38,508 nucleotides of DNA from an uncultured Ignavibacteriota bacterium. Lineage in GTDB: Bacteria; Bacteroidota; Ignavibacteria; Tepidaquicellales; Tepidaquicellaceae. The number at the start of each line of letters is the position of its first letter. The first letter of the stretch is position 1. The notes under the pieces were generated by a model. The model saw only the letters and a program-made list of their open reading frames with translations. It searched no databases and was not told the DNA's origin. Positions 7,943-15,777 of this stretch are shown piece after piece. Position numbers and translations under genes: made by a program. Where the stretch lies: positions 1-38,508 of the forward strand of contig CALGII010000032.1 in NCBI GenBank assembly GCA_937915485.1, given 5' to 3'.

Positions 7943-8947
7943 ATGAATAAAATATTAATAGTTGCTGAAACAAAAGATAACATTTTCAAATCCAACGCCT
8001 TCGAAGCCGTTACAACCGGAAAACACATGGCCGAATTGCTCGGGACGGGTTACGACGTCATTACTGTAACTGACGCGCCGGATGAACATTTAAAAACTCT
8101 CGGCAAGTACGGCGCTTCAAAAGTATTTCATATTAGTTTGACCGAACTCAATTCTAAAAGCCCCGCCTCGGGAATAAAATATTCACATTCCGCGATAGCG
8201 TCGGCTGTTTCTAATTTCGCGAACTCGGAAGGCTATGAAATAATAATTATTTCGGGCACCGCTTTCGGAAAAGAAATCGCTCCGGCTATATCTGTTAAGA
8301 CCGATTCGGCGGTGATTACAGACTGCACCAGATATACAGTGACCGAAGGAAAAATTTCTATGAAACGGCCCTCGTATGCAGGTAAGTGCAACACGAATGT
8401 AAACTATACCTCGGGAAAGATTGTAATAACTCTCCGCCCGAACGTGTTCAAGGCCGAAGTATCGGAGACCGATTCCGAAATCGTAAATATTTCACCTGAT
8501 AACCTGAACATAAGCGCAGCCGATTTTAAAACCTGCGTAACTGATGTGGTGGTTTCAAGCGGTAAACTCGACGTCGCTGAAGCGGATATCATAGTTTCGG
8601 GTGGAAGAGGACTCAGGAATCCCGAAAGTTTTAAACTTGTCGAAGACCTCGCGGAAGTCCTAGGAGCGGCAACAGGCGCCTCAAGGGCCGTAGTCGATGC
8701 GGGCTGGCGGCCTCACGGCGAACAGGTCGGTCAGACAGGGAAAACAGTTTCCCCGAGCCTGTATGTCGCCTGCGGTATAAGCGGCGCTATTCAGCATCTC
8801 GCCGGAATGTCGTCGTCGAAATTCATTGTTGCCATAAACAAGGATAAGGATGCTCCAATTTTTCAGGTTGCTGATTATGGTATCGTGGGAGACGTATTCG
8901 AAATTCTTCCCGCCTTGACTGAAGAAATTAAGAAAATTAAAGGTTGA
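7943..8947 (+). CDS. etfA: Electron transfer flavoprotein alpha subunit
   Basis: EtfA binds FAD and passes electrons from acyl-CoA dehydrogenases to a quinone reductase. The C-terminal FAD domain is intact: SGGRGLRNPESFKLVEDLAE, GASRAVVDAGWRPHGEQVGQTGKTVSP with the conserved Arg, and YVACGISGAIQHLAGM followed by INKDKDAPIFQVADYGIVGD. At 334 residues the length is normal. A CGGAG ribosome binding site (7931-7935) lies 7 bases before the ATG. The probable membrane acceptor is encoded 3.4 kb downstream (12356-14359) on the same strand. No acyl-CoA dehydrogenase is in the window. Confidence 0.97.
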   Translation: MNKILIVAETKDNIFKSNAFEAVTTGKHMAELLGTGYDVITVTDAPDEHLKTLGKYGASKVFHISLTELNSKSPASGIKYSHSAIASAVSNFANSEGYEIIIISGTAFGKEIAPAISVKTDSAVITDCTRYTVTEGKISMKRPSYAGKCNTNVNYTSGKIVITLRPNVFKAEVSETDSEIVNISPDNLNISAADFKTCVTDVVVSSGKLDVAEADIIVSGGRGLRNPESFKLVEDLAEVLGAATGASRAVVDAGWRPHGEQVGQTGKTVSPSLYVACGISGAIQHLAGMSSSKFIVAINKDKDAPIFQVADYGIVGDVFEILPALTEEIKKIKG

Positions 8948-8961
8948 ACGTTTTATTGCCT

Positions 8962-8990
8962 TTAAACTTAAATTCGTAAAGTTTAATTTT
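8962..8990 (+). terminator. Weak terminator-like hairpin after etfA
   Basis: TTAAACTT (8962-8969) and AAGTTTAA (8979-8986) form an 8-bp AT-rich stem with a 9-base loop, followed by TTTT. The stem is of low stability, so full termination is doubtful. Confidence 0.35.
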
Positions 8991-9043
8991 ATTGAAACAA
9001 ATTAAGGTTTTGGGTTGTATTAGTAATAGAGTAATGTTTGTAT

Positions 9044-9667
9044 ATGGATAAAAAAGACACAATAAAAGTGGATATTTTCGGACTTACGATGTCGACAACT
9101 GTAAGCGGAGGAGGATATGCCATAATTTTAAAGGAATCTGAAGGCAGCAGACGGCTCCCGATTATTATCGGCCATTTCGAGGCGCAGGCTATTGCATTCG
9201 AACTCGAGGGAATTAAGCCTCCGCGTCCGCTCACGCACGATTTGTTGAGAAACATAATCGAAACTCTCGGTTTCCACGTCGAGTACATTGTCATCAACGA
9301 ACTCCGCGATTCTACCTTCTTCGCGAAGATAAAACTCGATTCGTATGAAATAGACGAAATCGATGCGAGACCGTCCGACGCTATCGCTGTCGCTCTTAAA
9401 TTCTCTGCGCCTATTTATGTAGCGTCTGAGATTATGGATGAAATCGGTTTTATTCCGGAGGACGACAAGAGCGAACCCGCGGAACAACTTGAAAACGAAG
9501 ATCTGATTCTTCCCGAAAGCGATGAACTTAAACAGAATGATACCAAGGAATCTAAACTTGACCAGTTGAAATCCGAACTCGAAGACGCAGTGAACAACGA
9601 GGATTATGAAAAAGCAGCGGAGATAAGGGACGAAATAAAAAAACTTGAAATATCAAATTTAAACTAA
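9044..9667 (+). CDS. Bifunctional nuclease (BFN/DUF151) domain protein with C-terminal UVR motif
   Basis: Residues about 3-140 form a BFN (DUF151) domain: GGYAIILKESEGSRRLPI, GHFEAQAIAFEL and ARPSDAIAVALKFSAPIYV are family hallmarks. Plant members have nuclease activity; bacterial roles are poorly known. After an acidic linker, residues about 170-203 form a UvrB/UvrC (UVR) motif, LKSELEDAVNNEDYEKAAEI, a helical hairpin used for protein contacts in UvrB, UvrC and McsA. The reading frame stays open from a TTG at 9038, but the ATG at 9044 (MDKKDT) is the more likely start. The gene stands between etfA and an outer-membrane-like gene, with only 4 bases to the latter. Confidence 0.88.
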   Translation: MDKKDTIKVDIFGLTMSTTVSGGGYAIILKESEGSRRLPIIIGHFEAQAIAFELEGIKPPRPLTHDLLRNIIETLGFHVEYIVINELRDSTFFAKIKLDSYEIDEIDARPSDAIAVALKFSAPIYVASEIMDEIGFIPEDDKSEPAEQLENEDLILPESDELKQNDTKESKLDQLKSELEDAVNNEDYEKAAEIRDEIKKLEISNLN

Positions 9668-9671
9668 CAAT

Positions 9672-10220
9672 ATGAAGATTAAATTATTTTTCTCATCACT
9701 CATCCTTCTGTTTGTTGTTTCTACAGGGTACTCGCAATATAATTTAAAAAATTTCGGCGCGGATTTTAAAACACAGCCGTTGCATATTGTAAACAAAACC
9801 GCCGGATCGCCGCAGGTATCGCTCGGTGGCGGTTTGGGCCTTGCAAACATTGACAATAACGCCGGCTTCGGCATAACTCTCTTTGCCGAAATTAAAACTG
9901 AAAGTTTTTCTTTCGTTCCGCAGGCAAACTACTGGAAAAATGACGATATGAATAATTTTGAGGTTGCGGGTCTGATGCGTCTTCGCTTCAAAGGCGCAAC
10001 GATTGAGCCTTATGTTGACGGCGGCATCGGCGCGAACTTTCTTACCAGGAAAGAAAACAGCGATAACAGAACACGCGTCGGTCTTGACCTCGGAGGCGGA
10101 ATCGATTTCGCCGCGGGAGTGAATTACACGATTTTTGTTGACGCGAAGTACAAGATTATAATTAATGACAAGAATATAACAGGTTTCACCCTTATGGGCG
10201 GCATTAAATTCTCGATGTAA
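9672..10220 (+). CDS. Small secreted outer-membrane beta-barrel-like protein, function unknown
   Basis: A clear signal peptide (MKIKLFFSSLILLFVVSTGYSQ) ends at about residue 22. The mature part of about 160 residues is Gly/aromatic-rich, with alternating hydrophobic strands (GFGITLFAEI, FEVAGLMRLRF, IEPYVDGGIGANF, GLDLGGGIDFAAGV) and ends in GGIKFSM, close to the usual terminal aromatic of barrel proteins. This pattern fits an 8-strand OmpA/OprF-like or porin-family barrel of Bacteroidota. No ligand or partner can be named. It follows the BFN gene by 4 bases and ends at the terminator at 10246-10272. Confidence 0.78.
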   Translation: MKIKLFFSSLILLFVVSTGYSQYNLKNFGADFKTQPLHIVNKTAGSPQVSLGGGLGLANIDNNAGFGITLFAEIKTESFSFVPQANYWKNDDMNNFEVAGLMRLRFKGATIEPYVDGGIGANFLTRKENSDNRTRVGLDLGGGIDFAAGVNYTIFVDAKYKIIINDKNITGFTLMGGIKFSM

Positions 10221-10245
10221 ATTCTTAACGGTTTCAATTTTTTTG

Positions 10246-10272
10246 AGGGGACTTTTAAAGTCCCTTTTTTTA
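10246..10272 (+). terminator. Rho-independent terminator before coaX
   Basis: GGGACTT (10248-10254) pairs with AAGTCCC (10258-10264) across a short TTA loop, with weaker A/G:T pairs extending it, and a run of seven T follows. It rules out the in-frame start at 10243 for coaX, because that would lie inside the terminator. Confidence 0.85.
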
Positions 10273-10281
10273 TTTTGTATT

Positions 10282-11037
10282 ATGGTCAGTATTTTAATAG
10301 ACATAGGCAATTCAAACATAAAAGCCTGCCTTTCGGTAAACGGCGTTATCTCAAGGCACCGCGCGTCTGCTAACAGCAAAGAAAGGTTTCCTCTACTATT
10401 TAATAAACTTTTGAGTGAATTCCGTCAATCCGGCATTTCATCGGCGTACGTGTCGTCTCTTGATAAAACAAAAAGGAAATTTATCGCGGAGTCAATAAAA
10501 ATGAAGACCGGCGCCTGTAAAACAAATTTCGTCAACGCTGCGACTCCCGTGCCGTTATTGATTGATTACGAGAAGTCTCTCGGCAGCGACAGGATTTGCT
10601 CCGCTCTTGGAGCAGTATCAAAATATCCAGGACACAAAAATATGCTCGTCCTCGATTTTGGCACAGCCACAACTGTGAATCTTATATCGAACGGAGTTTA
10701 TAAAGGCGGTATGATTGCAGCCGGGCTTGTAACTTCCGCGCATTCCTTGAATGCAAGAACAACCCTTCCTTTTGCCGCGCTTTCGCTGAAGGCGGATATT
10801 GAAAACAGAAAAACAAAAAACGCTATTGCATCGGGATTAATTCTTCAGCAGGTCTTTTTCGCGGAAAAAACCATAGAAGCATTCAATAAGAGATATAAAA
10901 AATTATTCACAGTCTGTACGGGAGGCAACCTTGTTATCCTTAAAAAGTATCTTTTATCTGCCGATGCATTCGATAACAATCTCGTAATTGAGGGTCTGAA
11001 CACTATAATGAAATACAATGAAAATATTCGGAAATAA
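10282..11037 (+). CDS. coaX: Type III pantothenate kinase
   Basis: CoaX phosphorylates pantothenate with ATP, the first step of coenzyme A synthesis, and needs a monovalent cation. The phosphate motif DIGNSNIKACL lies at the N-terminus. LGSDRICSALGA carries the catalytic Asp, and VLDFGTATTVNLI and KGGMIAAGLVTSAHSLNARTT follow. The frame is open from 10243, but that ATG lies in the terminator hairpin. The ATG at 10282 gives MVSILIDIGNS, as expected for the family, and 251 residues. The next gene starts 20 bases before its stop, so translation is likely coupled. The usual partner birA is absent. Confidence 0.95.
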   Translation: MVSILIDIGNSNIKACLSVNGVISRHRASANSKERFPLLFNKLLSEFRQSGISSAYVSSLDKTKRKFIAESIKMKTGACKTNFVNAATPVPLLIDYEKSLGSDRICSALGAVSKYPGHKNMLVLDFGTATTVNLISNGVYKGGMIAAGLVTSAHSLNARTTLPFAALSLKADIENRKTKNAIASGLILQQVFFAEKTIEAFNKRYKKLFTVCTGGNLVILKKYLLSADAFDNNLVIEGLNTIMKYNENIRK

Positions 11038-11911
11038 ATCAAAACTAACGCCCGACTGGTCATTCAGCCAGACAGGAAATCTATGGAAATTTATTTTTGC
11101 CGGCAGGAATATTATCGCGGGCGAAACGCGTGATATCGCGCAGAAAAAACTTTTTCTCTTCAGCCTCGATGTGAATACCGGAAAGTGCTTCATGAAAAAT
11201 TTTCTTTTTGAAGACGGTAATTACTGGGTATCGATTGAAGGCGGAAACGAAAATATTCTTTTCCTCAACAGGTTCAGGAGTCCCGAACTTCCCTATCCTA
11301 AAAACATTATAGCGCTCAATATTTTGACGGGGAAGAAACTCTGGGAGAATGAAGAATACATTTATTACTTCTGCGAAAAGGATAAACTTTACGGACGTAA
11401 AAGCAGTTTCGAAAAAGAACTTTATGCAGTAATCGACCTGACAGACGGCTCGTCTTCTCCCCTTTCTGATAACGATGCCGCGAAACTCAAGAAGATGAAG
11501 GCGGATGCCGATGATGACCTGTTCAGAGAGTTTTACGATTATCCGAAACCCGATTCGGTTTACCCCGCGGATGAAGAGTGCGCGGCGATTATCGCTAAAG
11601 AAACCGGCGGGAAAATAATTAAAGGCGACGTCGAGTACATAACGAAAAATGAATTTCTTTTGTTTAATTATTATATGGAATCGGGCAGCGCTGCAGACGC
11701 AGGCAGGAAATTGTATAAGAATGTTTTCTGCATTTATAATGTTTTAATCGGTGAAAAATTATACGGCGATGTTCTGAATGAAAACACTAATTACAATGTG
11801 CCCGATAATTTTTTTATGAAAGACGGGCGTGTATTCCTGCTAAAGGGCAGAGAAAATCTGGTATCAATTAATCTCATTAAAAATGATGACGTTCTACGAG
11901 GAAATAATTAA
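11018..11911 (+). CDS. DUF4905-like hypothetical protein
   Basis: A 297-residue soluble protein without signal peptide or membrane helices. The start (MKIFGNKSKLTPDWSFSQTG, then WKFIFAGRNIIAGETRD) and the repeated beta-strand pairs with KKLWENEEY and GEKLYGDVL suggest a beta-propeller-like or PQQ-like repeat fold. The pattern resembles the Bacteroidota family DUF4905, recalled from memory without a search. It overlaps coaX by 20 bases and the following yjbQ-type gene by 29 bases, so the three are probably translated from one message. Function is unknown. Confidence 0.75.
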   Translation: MKIFGNKSKLTPDWSFSQTGNLWKFIFAGRNIIAGETRDIAQKKLFLFSLDVNTGKCFMKNFLFEDGNYWVSIEGGNENILFLNRFRSPELPYPKNIIALNILTGKKLWENEEYIYYFCEKDKLYGRKSSFEKELYAVIDLTDGSSSPLSDNDAAKLKKMKADADDDLFREFYDYPKPDSVYPADEECAAIIAKETGGKIIKGDVEYITKNEFLLFNYYMESGSAADAGRKLYKNVFCIYNVLIGEKLYGDVLNENTNYNVPDNFFMKDGRVFLLKGRENLVSINLIKNDDVLRGNN

Positions 11912-12302
11912 GGAATCTGACGGGAATTGCAGTATTATGAACATAACTGATGATGCCGCGAGAATCGCTGCTAAATCGGGAATAAAGAACGGGCTCGTAA
12001 CGGTTTTCTCAATCGGCTCGACGTCATGCATAACGACGCTTGAATATGAACCAGGACTGCTTAAAGACCTTCCGGCGCTGATGGAACGGCTTGTACCTTC
12101 GTTTTCGGACTACAAGCACAATGATACCTGGGGTGATGGCAACGGACACTCACACCTCCGCTCAGCGCTGATGAAGACTTCCCTTTCCGTGCCTCTGGTA
12201 AACAGGGAATTGGTTCTCGGAACCTGGCAGCAGATTATATACGTCGATTTCGATAACAGAAAAAGAACAAGACGAATTGCCGTACAGATTCTCGGCGAAT
12301 AA
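11883..12302 (+). CDS. YjbQ family protein (UPF0047)
   Basis: The family signature runs through residues 79-97: HNDTWGDGNGHSHLRSALM, with conserved His and Asp residues lining a probable active site, followed by VPLVNRELVLGTWQQIIYVD and an RTRRIAVQI strand. At 139 residues it matches the family. E. coli YjbQ has low thiamine-phosphate-synthase activity, and members are annotated as secondary thiamine-phosphate synthases; the real role is unresolved. Two ATG codons lie in tandem at 11883 and 11886. It overlaps the preceding gene by 29 bases. Confidence 0.93.
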   Translation: MMTFYEEIIKESDGNCSIMNITDDAARIAAKSGIKNGLVTVFSIGSTSCITTLEYEPGLLKDLPALMERLVPSFSDYKHNDTWGDGNGHSHLRSALMKTSLSVPLVNRELVLGTWQQIIYVDFDNRKRTRRIAVQILGE

Positions 12303-12355
12303 AAAATATGTTTTATGTTTAAACTATTGATTAAATTCATCAAATTTTTCTCGAT

Positions 12356-14359
12356 ATGATAAAAAGTATTCTTTTTGCCCTCCTGCTTCTGTTTGCAGTC
12401 GGATTTTTTCTGAACTCGATTATTAAGATAATCGGTTACCTAAAAATCGGAAAACCCGAGAACAGGCTTAACAACATCCCTGTCAGGCTCGTCAACACAT
12501 TGAAAATTGCGCTGCTGCAGTCGAAGTTGTTCCGCCGTAGATTCGCGGGCTTGCTCCATTCTTTTATTTTCTGGGGGTTCGCCGCTTTGGTAATTATTAT
12601 CGTCGAATCATTCATCGAAGGATTCATTCCGAATTTCTCTTTCAGGTTTCTCGGCCGGTTCTATTCGGTTATCACTTTCACTCAAGATATATTCGGAGCG
12701 CTGGTGTTTTTTACCGTACTCGTTTCTCTTATTAGAAGATTCGTCGGAACACCGGACAGGCTTAAAGTTGACAGGTCATCAAAAGGAGACGCCGTGTTCA
12801 TTCTCGTGATGATTATGCTTGTAATGATAACGATGATGGGCGCGAACGCCGAAAGAATACTCCTCGGACAATCACACGGTTTCAGACCTGTCTCATCTTT
12901 GGTTGCAGGTATTATCGGAAGCGGCAGCGATCTCGCGTATGAGTTTTTCTGGTGGGCGCATAACATTGTCGTTCTGTTCTTCCTGAACTATCTTCCTTTT
13001 TCAAAACATTTTCACGTTCTGTCGTCCGTCCCGAACACATTTCTTTCTAACTTTGGCATTGACAAAAAGAATACTCTGAAAACTATTAACTTCGAGGATG
13101 AAACGATACAGCAGTACGGCGCAAAAGATATTGAAGACCTGTCCTGGAAACAACTGCTCGACGGCTATACCTGTACGGAATGCGGCAGGTGCACAGAAGT
13201 ATGCCCCGCGAATTCGACCGGAAAACTTTTGAATCCGAAAAAGATAATCACGCAAATAAGAAGAAGGACGATGGATAAAGGTCCTATCGTCGCGAAGGGA
13301 ACGGGCGAAAGCGAAGTTCTTGAAAGAACTCTCGTGCACGATTACATCTCTCAGGATGAACTCTGGGCCTGCACCACCTGCGCTGCCTGCGTCGAGGAGT
13401 GCCCCGTTATGATTGACCACGTTACATCGATTGTCGATATGAGAAGAAACCTCGCGATGATGGAATCCGCTTTCCCTAACGAAGTCGGAACTGTTTTCAG
13501 AAATCTTGAAAACAACGAGTCTCCGTGGGCTTTCGGTCCCGAACAAAGAAACGAGTGGATTGAGGAATTCATAGAGGAAACCGAAAAGTCAGGAAAGGAT
13601 TTATCATTAAGAAAACTTTCCGAAACGGGAACTGCTGACGGACTCGACGTGGTCTTCTGGGTTGGCTGCGCAGGAGCGTTCGACCAGAGATACAGAAGCG
13701 TTACAAAGGCGTTCGCGAAGATAATGAATACGGCTGGAGTCAAGTTCGGTGTGCTTGGCAGCGAGGAAAAATGCAACGGTGATACGGCGAGGCGCCTCGG
13801 CAACGAATTCCTCGCGCAGCAATTCATCATGCAGAACATTGAAACATTCAAGAGATACGGCGTTAAGAAAATCGTTACCGCCTGTCCCCATTGCCTTCAT
13901 TCCTTGAAGAATGAATACGGCGGATTCGGAATTGAACTCGACGTCGTTCACCATACTCAGTTCATTGGCAAACTCGTTTCCGAGGGGAAAATAAAACCGG
14001 AAAAGAAACCGAATGGTAAATATACATACCACGATTCCTGTTACCTCGGCAGGTATAATGGCGTTTACGGCGAACCGCGCGAACTCGTCAGGTCAGCATC
14101 CGGACAGGAAGTTATCGAAATGGAACGCTCTAAAGACAGAGGTTTTTGCTGCGGCGCGGGCGGAGGAAGAATGTTCATGGAAGAAACCGAAGGAAAGCGG
14201 GTTAACATAGAAAGAACCGAAGAAGCGTTAAAGACTGGCGCCGACACGGTGGCTACCGCCTGTCCGTTCTGCATGACTATGCTGAGCGACGGCGTCAAGG
14301 CGAAGGAAGCGCAAATGAAAGTACGCGACGTCGCGGAAATAATCGCGGATGGTTTGTGA
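12356..14359 (+). CDS. Membrane FeS oxidoreductase with NarI-like cytochrome b and CCG domains (probable EtfAB:menaquinone oxidoreductase)
   Basis: Residues 1-230 hold about six membrane helices with histidines placed for b hemes: His68 (GLLHSFIFWGF), His174 (GQSHGF), His202 (WWAHN) and His218/His220 (SKHFHVL). A [4Fe-4S] pair follows: CTECGRCTEVCP (Cys273, 276, 279, 283) and CTTCAACVEECP. Two CCG domains come next. The first has the KCNGD variant with CPHC, and the second has the intact FCCGAGGG with CPFC. This is the layout of EtfAB:menaquinone oxidoreductase (EMO) and related HdrD/GlpC-type proteins. With etfBA nearby, it most likely moves electrons from acyl-CoA oxidation into menaquinone. 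An alternative is a heterodisulfide-reductase-like respiratory protein with another donor. Confidence 0.9.
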   Translation: MIKSILFALLLLFAVGFFLNSIIKIIGYLKIGKPENRLNNIPVRLVNTLKIALLQSKLFRRRFAGLLHSFIFWGFAALVIIIVESFIEGFIPNFSFRFLGRFYSVITFTQDIFGALVFFTVLVSLIRRFVGTPDRLKVDRSSKGDAVFILVMIMLVMITMMGANAERILLGQSHGFRPVSSLVAGIIGSGSDLAYEFFWWAHNIVVLFFLNYLPFSKHFHVLSSVPNTFLSNFGIDKKNTLKTINFEDETIQQYGAKDIEDLSWKQLLDGYTCTECGRCTEVCPANSTGKLLNPKKIITQIRRRTMDKGPIVAKGTGESEVLERTLVHDYISQDELWACTTCAACVEECPVMIDHVTSIVDMRRNLAMMESAFPNEVGTVFRNLENNESPWAFGPEQRNEWIEEFIEETEKSGKDLSLRKLSETGTADGLDVVFWVGCAGAFDQRYRSVTKAFAKIMNTAGVKFGVLGSEEKCNGDTARRLGNEFLAQQFIMQNIETFKRYGVKKIVTACPHCLHSLKNEYGGFGIELDVVHHTQFIGKLVSEGKIKPEKKPNGKYTYHDSCYLGRYNGVYGEPRELVRSASGQEVIEMERSKDRGFCCGAGGGRMFMEETEGKRVNIERTEEALKTGADTVATACPFCMTMLSDGVKAKEAQMKVRDVAEIIADGL

Positions 14360-14452
14360 CCTATCATTTATTTTTAACTGAATACTAAATTTTATTTTTT
14401 ATAAATTAAGCGAATTGTTTAAATAGAATAATAAATTAAAAAGGATTAATAT

Positions 14453-15601
14453 ATGTCTTATTTCTTCACGTCGGAATCGGTTAGCGAAGGACATCCGGAT
14501 AAAATCTGCGATCAGATATCTGACGCTATTCTTGACGACATTATCGCGCATGACCCGTACGCAAGGGTCGCTTGCGAGACTTTCTGCGCTACGGGACTCG
14601 TTCTTGTTGGCGGCGAAATTACAACTAAACACTATGTCGATATTCCGGCACTCGTGCGTAAGGTGGTTGCTGAAATCGGTTATACTAAAGGCGAATACAG
14701 ATTCGACGCGCATTCAATAAACGTGCTCTCGGCTATTAACAAGCAGTCGCCCGATATCGCGATGGGCGTGAACACAGGGGGCGCGGGCGACCAGGGAATG
14801 ATGTTCGGTTACGCCTGTAACGAAACTAAAGAGTATATGCCGATGACAATTTTATACGCGCATAATCTCGTAAAAAAACTCGCTGATATCAGGAAGAAAA
14901 ATCCGAAACTTATGCCCTATCTCAGACCCGACGCGAAATCGCAGGTAACTATTGAATACGGAAACGATAACAAACCCAAACGAGTGGACGCCGTTGTTGT
15001 TTCTACACAGCACGACGGTTACGTTTCACAGGCAAAGATAAAATCGGACGTAATAAAACACGTGATTAAAAAAGTAATACCCGCGAAATTGCTCGACAAG
15101 AACACGAAGATACACGTCAATCCTACGGGACGTTTTGAAATCGGCGGACCGCACGGAGACTCAGGTCTGACAGGAAGGAAAATCATCGTTGATACATACG
15201 GCGGTAAAGCCCCTCACGGCGGAGGCGCGTTCTCAGGGAAAGACCCGTCAAAGGTGGACAGGAGCGCCGCTTATGCCGCAAGACACATAGCTAAGAACAT
15301 TGTCGCGGCTAAACTCGCGGATGAATGCCTGATTCAGGTTTCTTACGCGATCGGTATCGCTCAACCCGTCTCTATATTCGTCAATACGTACGGCACGGGA
15401 AAAATATCCGACGAAAAACTCGCGAAGATAATCAAGAAGGAAATCGACCTCACACCCGCGGGAATTATCAAAAGACTTGACCTCAGGAAACCTGTTTACA
15501 GAAATACTGCCGCGTACGGACATTTCGGCAGAAATGAAAAAGGATTCACCTGGGAAAAACTCGACCTCAAGGACAAACTGATTAAAGCGGCAAAGAAATA
15601 G
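14453..15601 (+). CDS. metK: S-adenosylmethionine synthetase
   Basis: MetK makes S-adenosylmethionine from methionine and ATP in the cytoplasm. The N-terminal SESVSEGHPDKICDQISDAI motif, GAGDQGMMFGYA (adenine loop), and GPHGDSGLTGRKIIVDTYGG with GGGAFSGKDPSKVDRSAAY (phosphate loop) are all present. At 382 residues the length is normal. AAGGA at about 14441-14445 serves as ribosome binding site before the ATG. A terminator follows at 15623-15650, so this is probably a single-gene unit. I looked for a SAM riboswitch in the 93-base leader region and found none. Confidence 0.98.
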   Translation: MSYFFTSESVSEGHPDKICDQISDAILDDIIAHDPYARVACETFCATGLVLVGGEITTKHYVDIPALVRKVVAEIGYTKGEYRFDAHSINVLSAINKQSPDIAMGVNTGGAGDQGMMFGYACNETKEYMPMTILYAHNLVKKLADIRKKNPKLMPYLRPDAKSQVTIEYGNDNKPKRVDAVVVSTQHDGYVSQAKIKSDVIKHVIKKVIPAKLLDKNTKIHVNPTGRFEIGGPHGDSGLTGRKIIVDTYGGKAPHGGGAFSGKDPSKVDRSAAYAARHIAKNIVAAKLADECLIQVSYAIGIAQPVSIFVNTYGTGKISDEKLAKIIKKEIDLTPAGIIKRLDLRKPVYRNTAAYGHFGRNEKGFTWEKLDLKDKLIKAAKK

Positions 15602-15622
15602 TTTCATAAAATATATTATTCG

Positions 15623-15650
15623 AAACCCGCATTTCCTTGCGGGTTTTTTT
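15623..15650 (+). terminator. Rho-independent terminator after metK
   Basis: AAACCCGCA (15623-15631) and TGCGGGTTT (15638-15646) form a perfect 9-bp stem with a 6-base loop, followed by a T tract. Confidence 0.93.
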
Positions 15651-15720
15651 ATTTCCGTTTTTATTTGATTTATTCCTTTAATTGAATCTTTTTATTGAGT
15701 AATTTTATTATCCTATAAAC

Positions 15721-15759
15721 TGATTAATTCATGATTAGTTATACCGGACGAATTAATCA
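15721..15759. promoter_or_regulatory. Perfect 10-bp inverted repeat upstream of purL (candidate operator)
   Basis: TGATTAATTC (15721-15730) is mirrored exactly by GAATTAATCA (15750-15759), 19 bases apart. The repeat ends 18 bases before the purL ATG. Centre-to-centre spacing is 29 bases, close to three helical turns, which would suit two protein monomers or a looped RNA stem. No T tract follows, so it is not a terminator. The regulator is unknown. Confidence 0.5.
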
Positions 15760-15777
15760 AATAATCGTCGAATATTT

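Noticed and set aside
10243..10281. Thirteen-residue N-terminal extension of coaX
   Set aside because: The start codon would lie in the terminator hairpin; family members begin right before the DIGNS motif, matching the ATG at 10282.
13001..13851. Long minus-strand open frames opposite the FeS oxidoreductase gene
   Set aside because: They are antisense frames with no recognisable motif, signal or ribosome binding site, lying opposite a gene with clear conserved motifs.
13621..13900. KCNGD in place of CCG in the first CCG domain of the membrane FeS protein, considered as a defective cluster site
   Set aside because: This E-x-C-x-GD-x-ARR variant is common in the family, with the second domain carrying the intact CCG, so it is not a loss specific to this protein.
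14360..14452. Possible SAM riboswitch before metK
   Set aside because: The leader is short and AT-rich, with no conserved riboswitch core or stable multi-stem fold.
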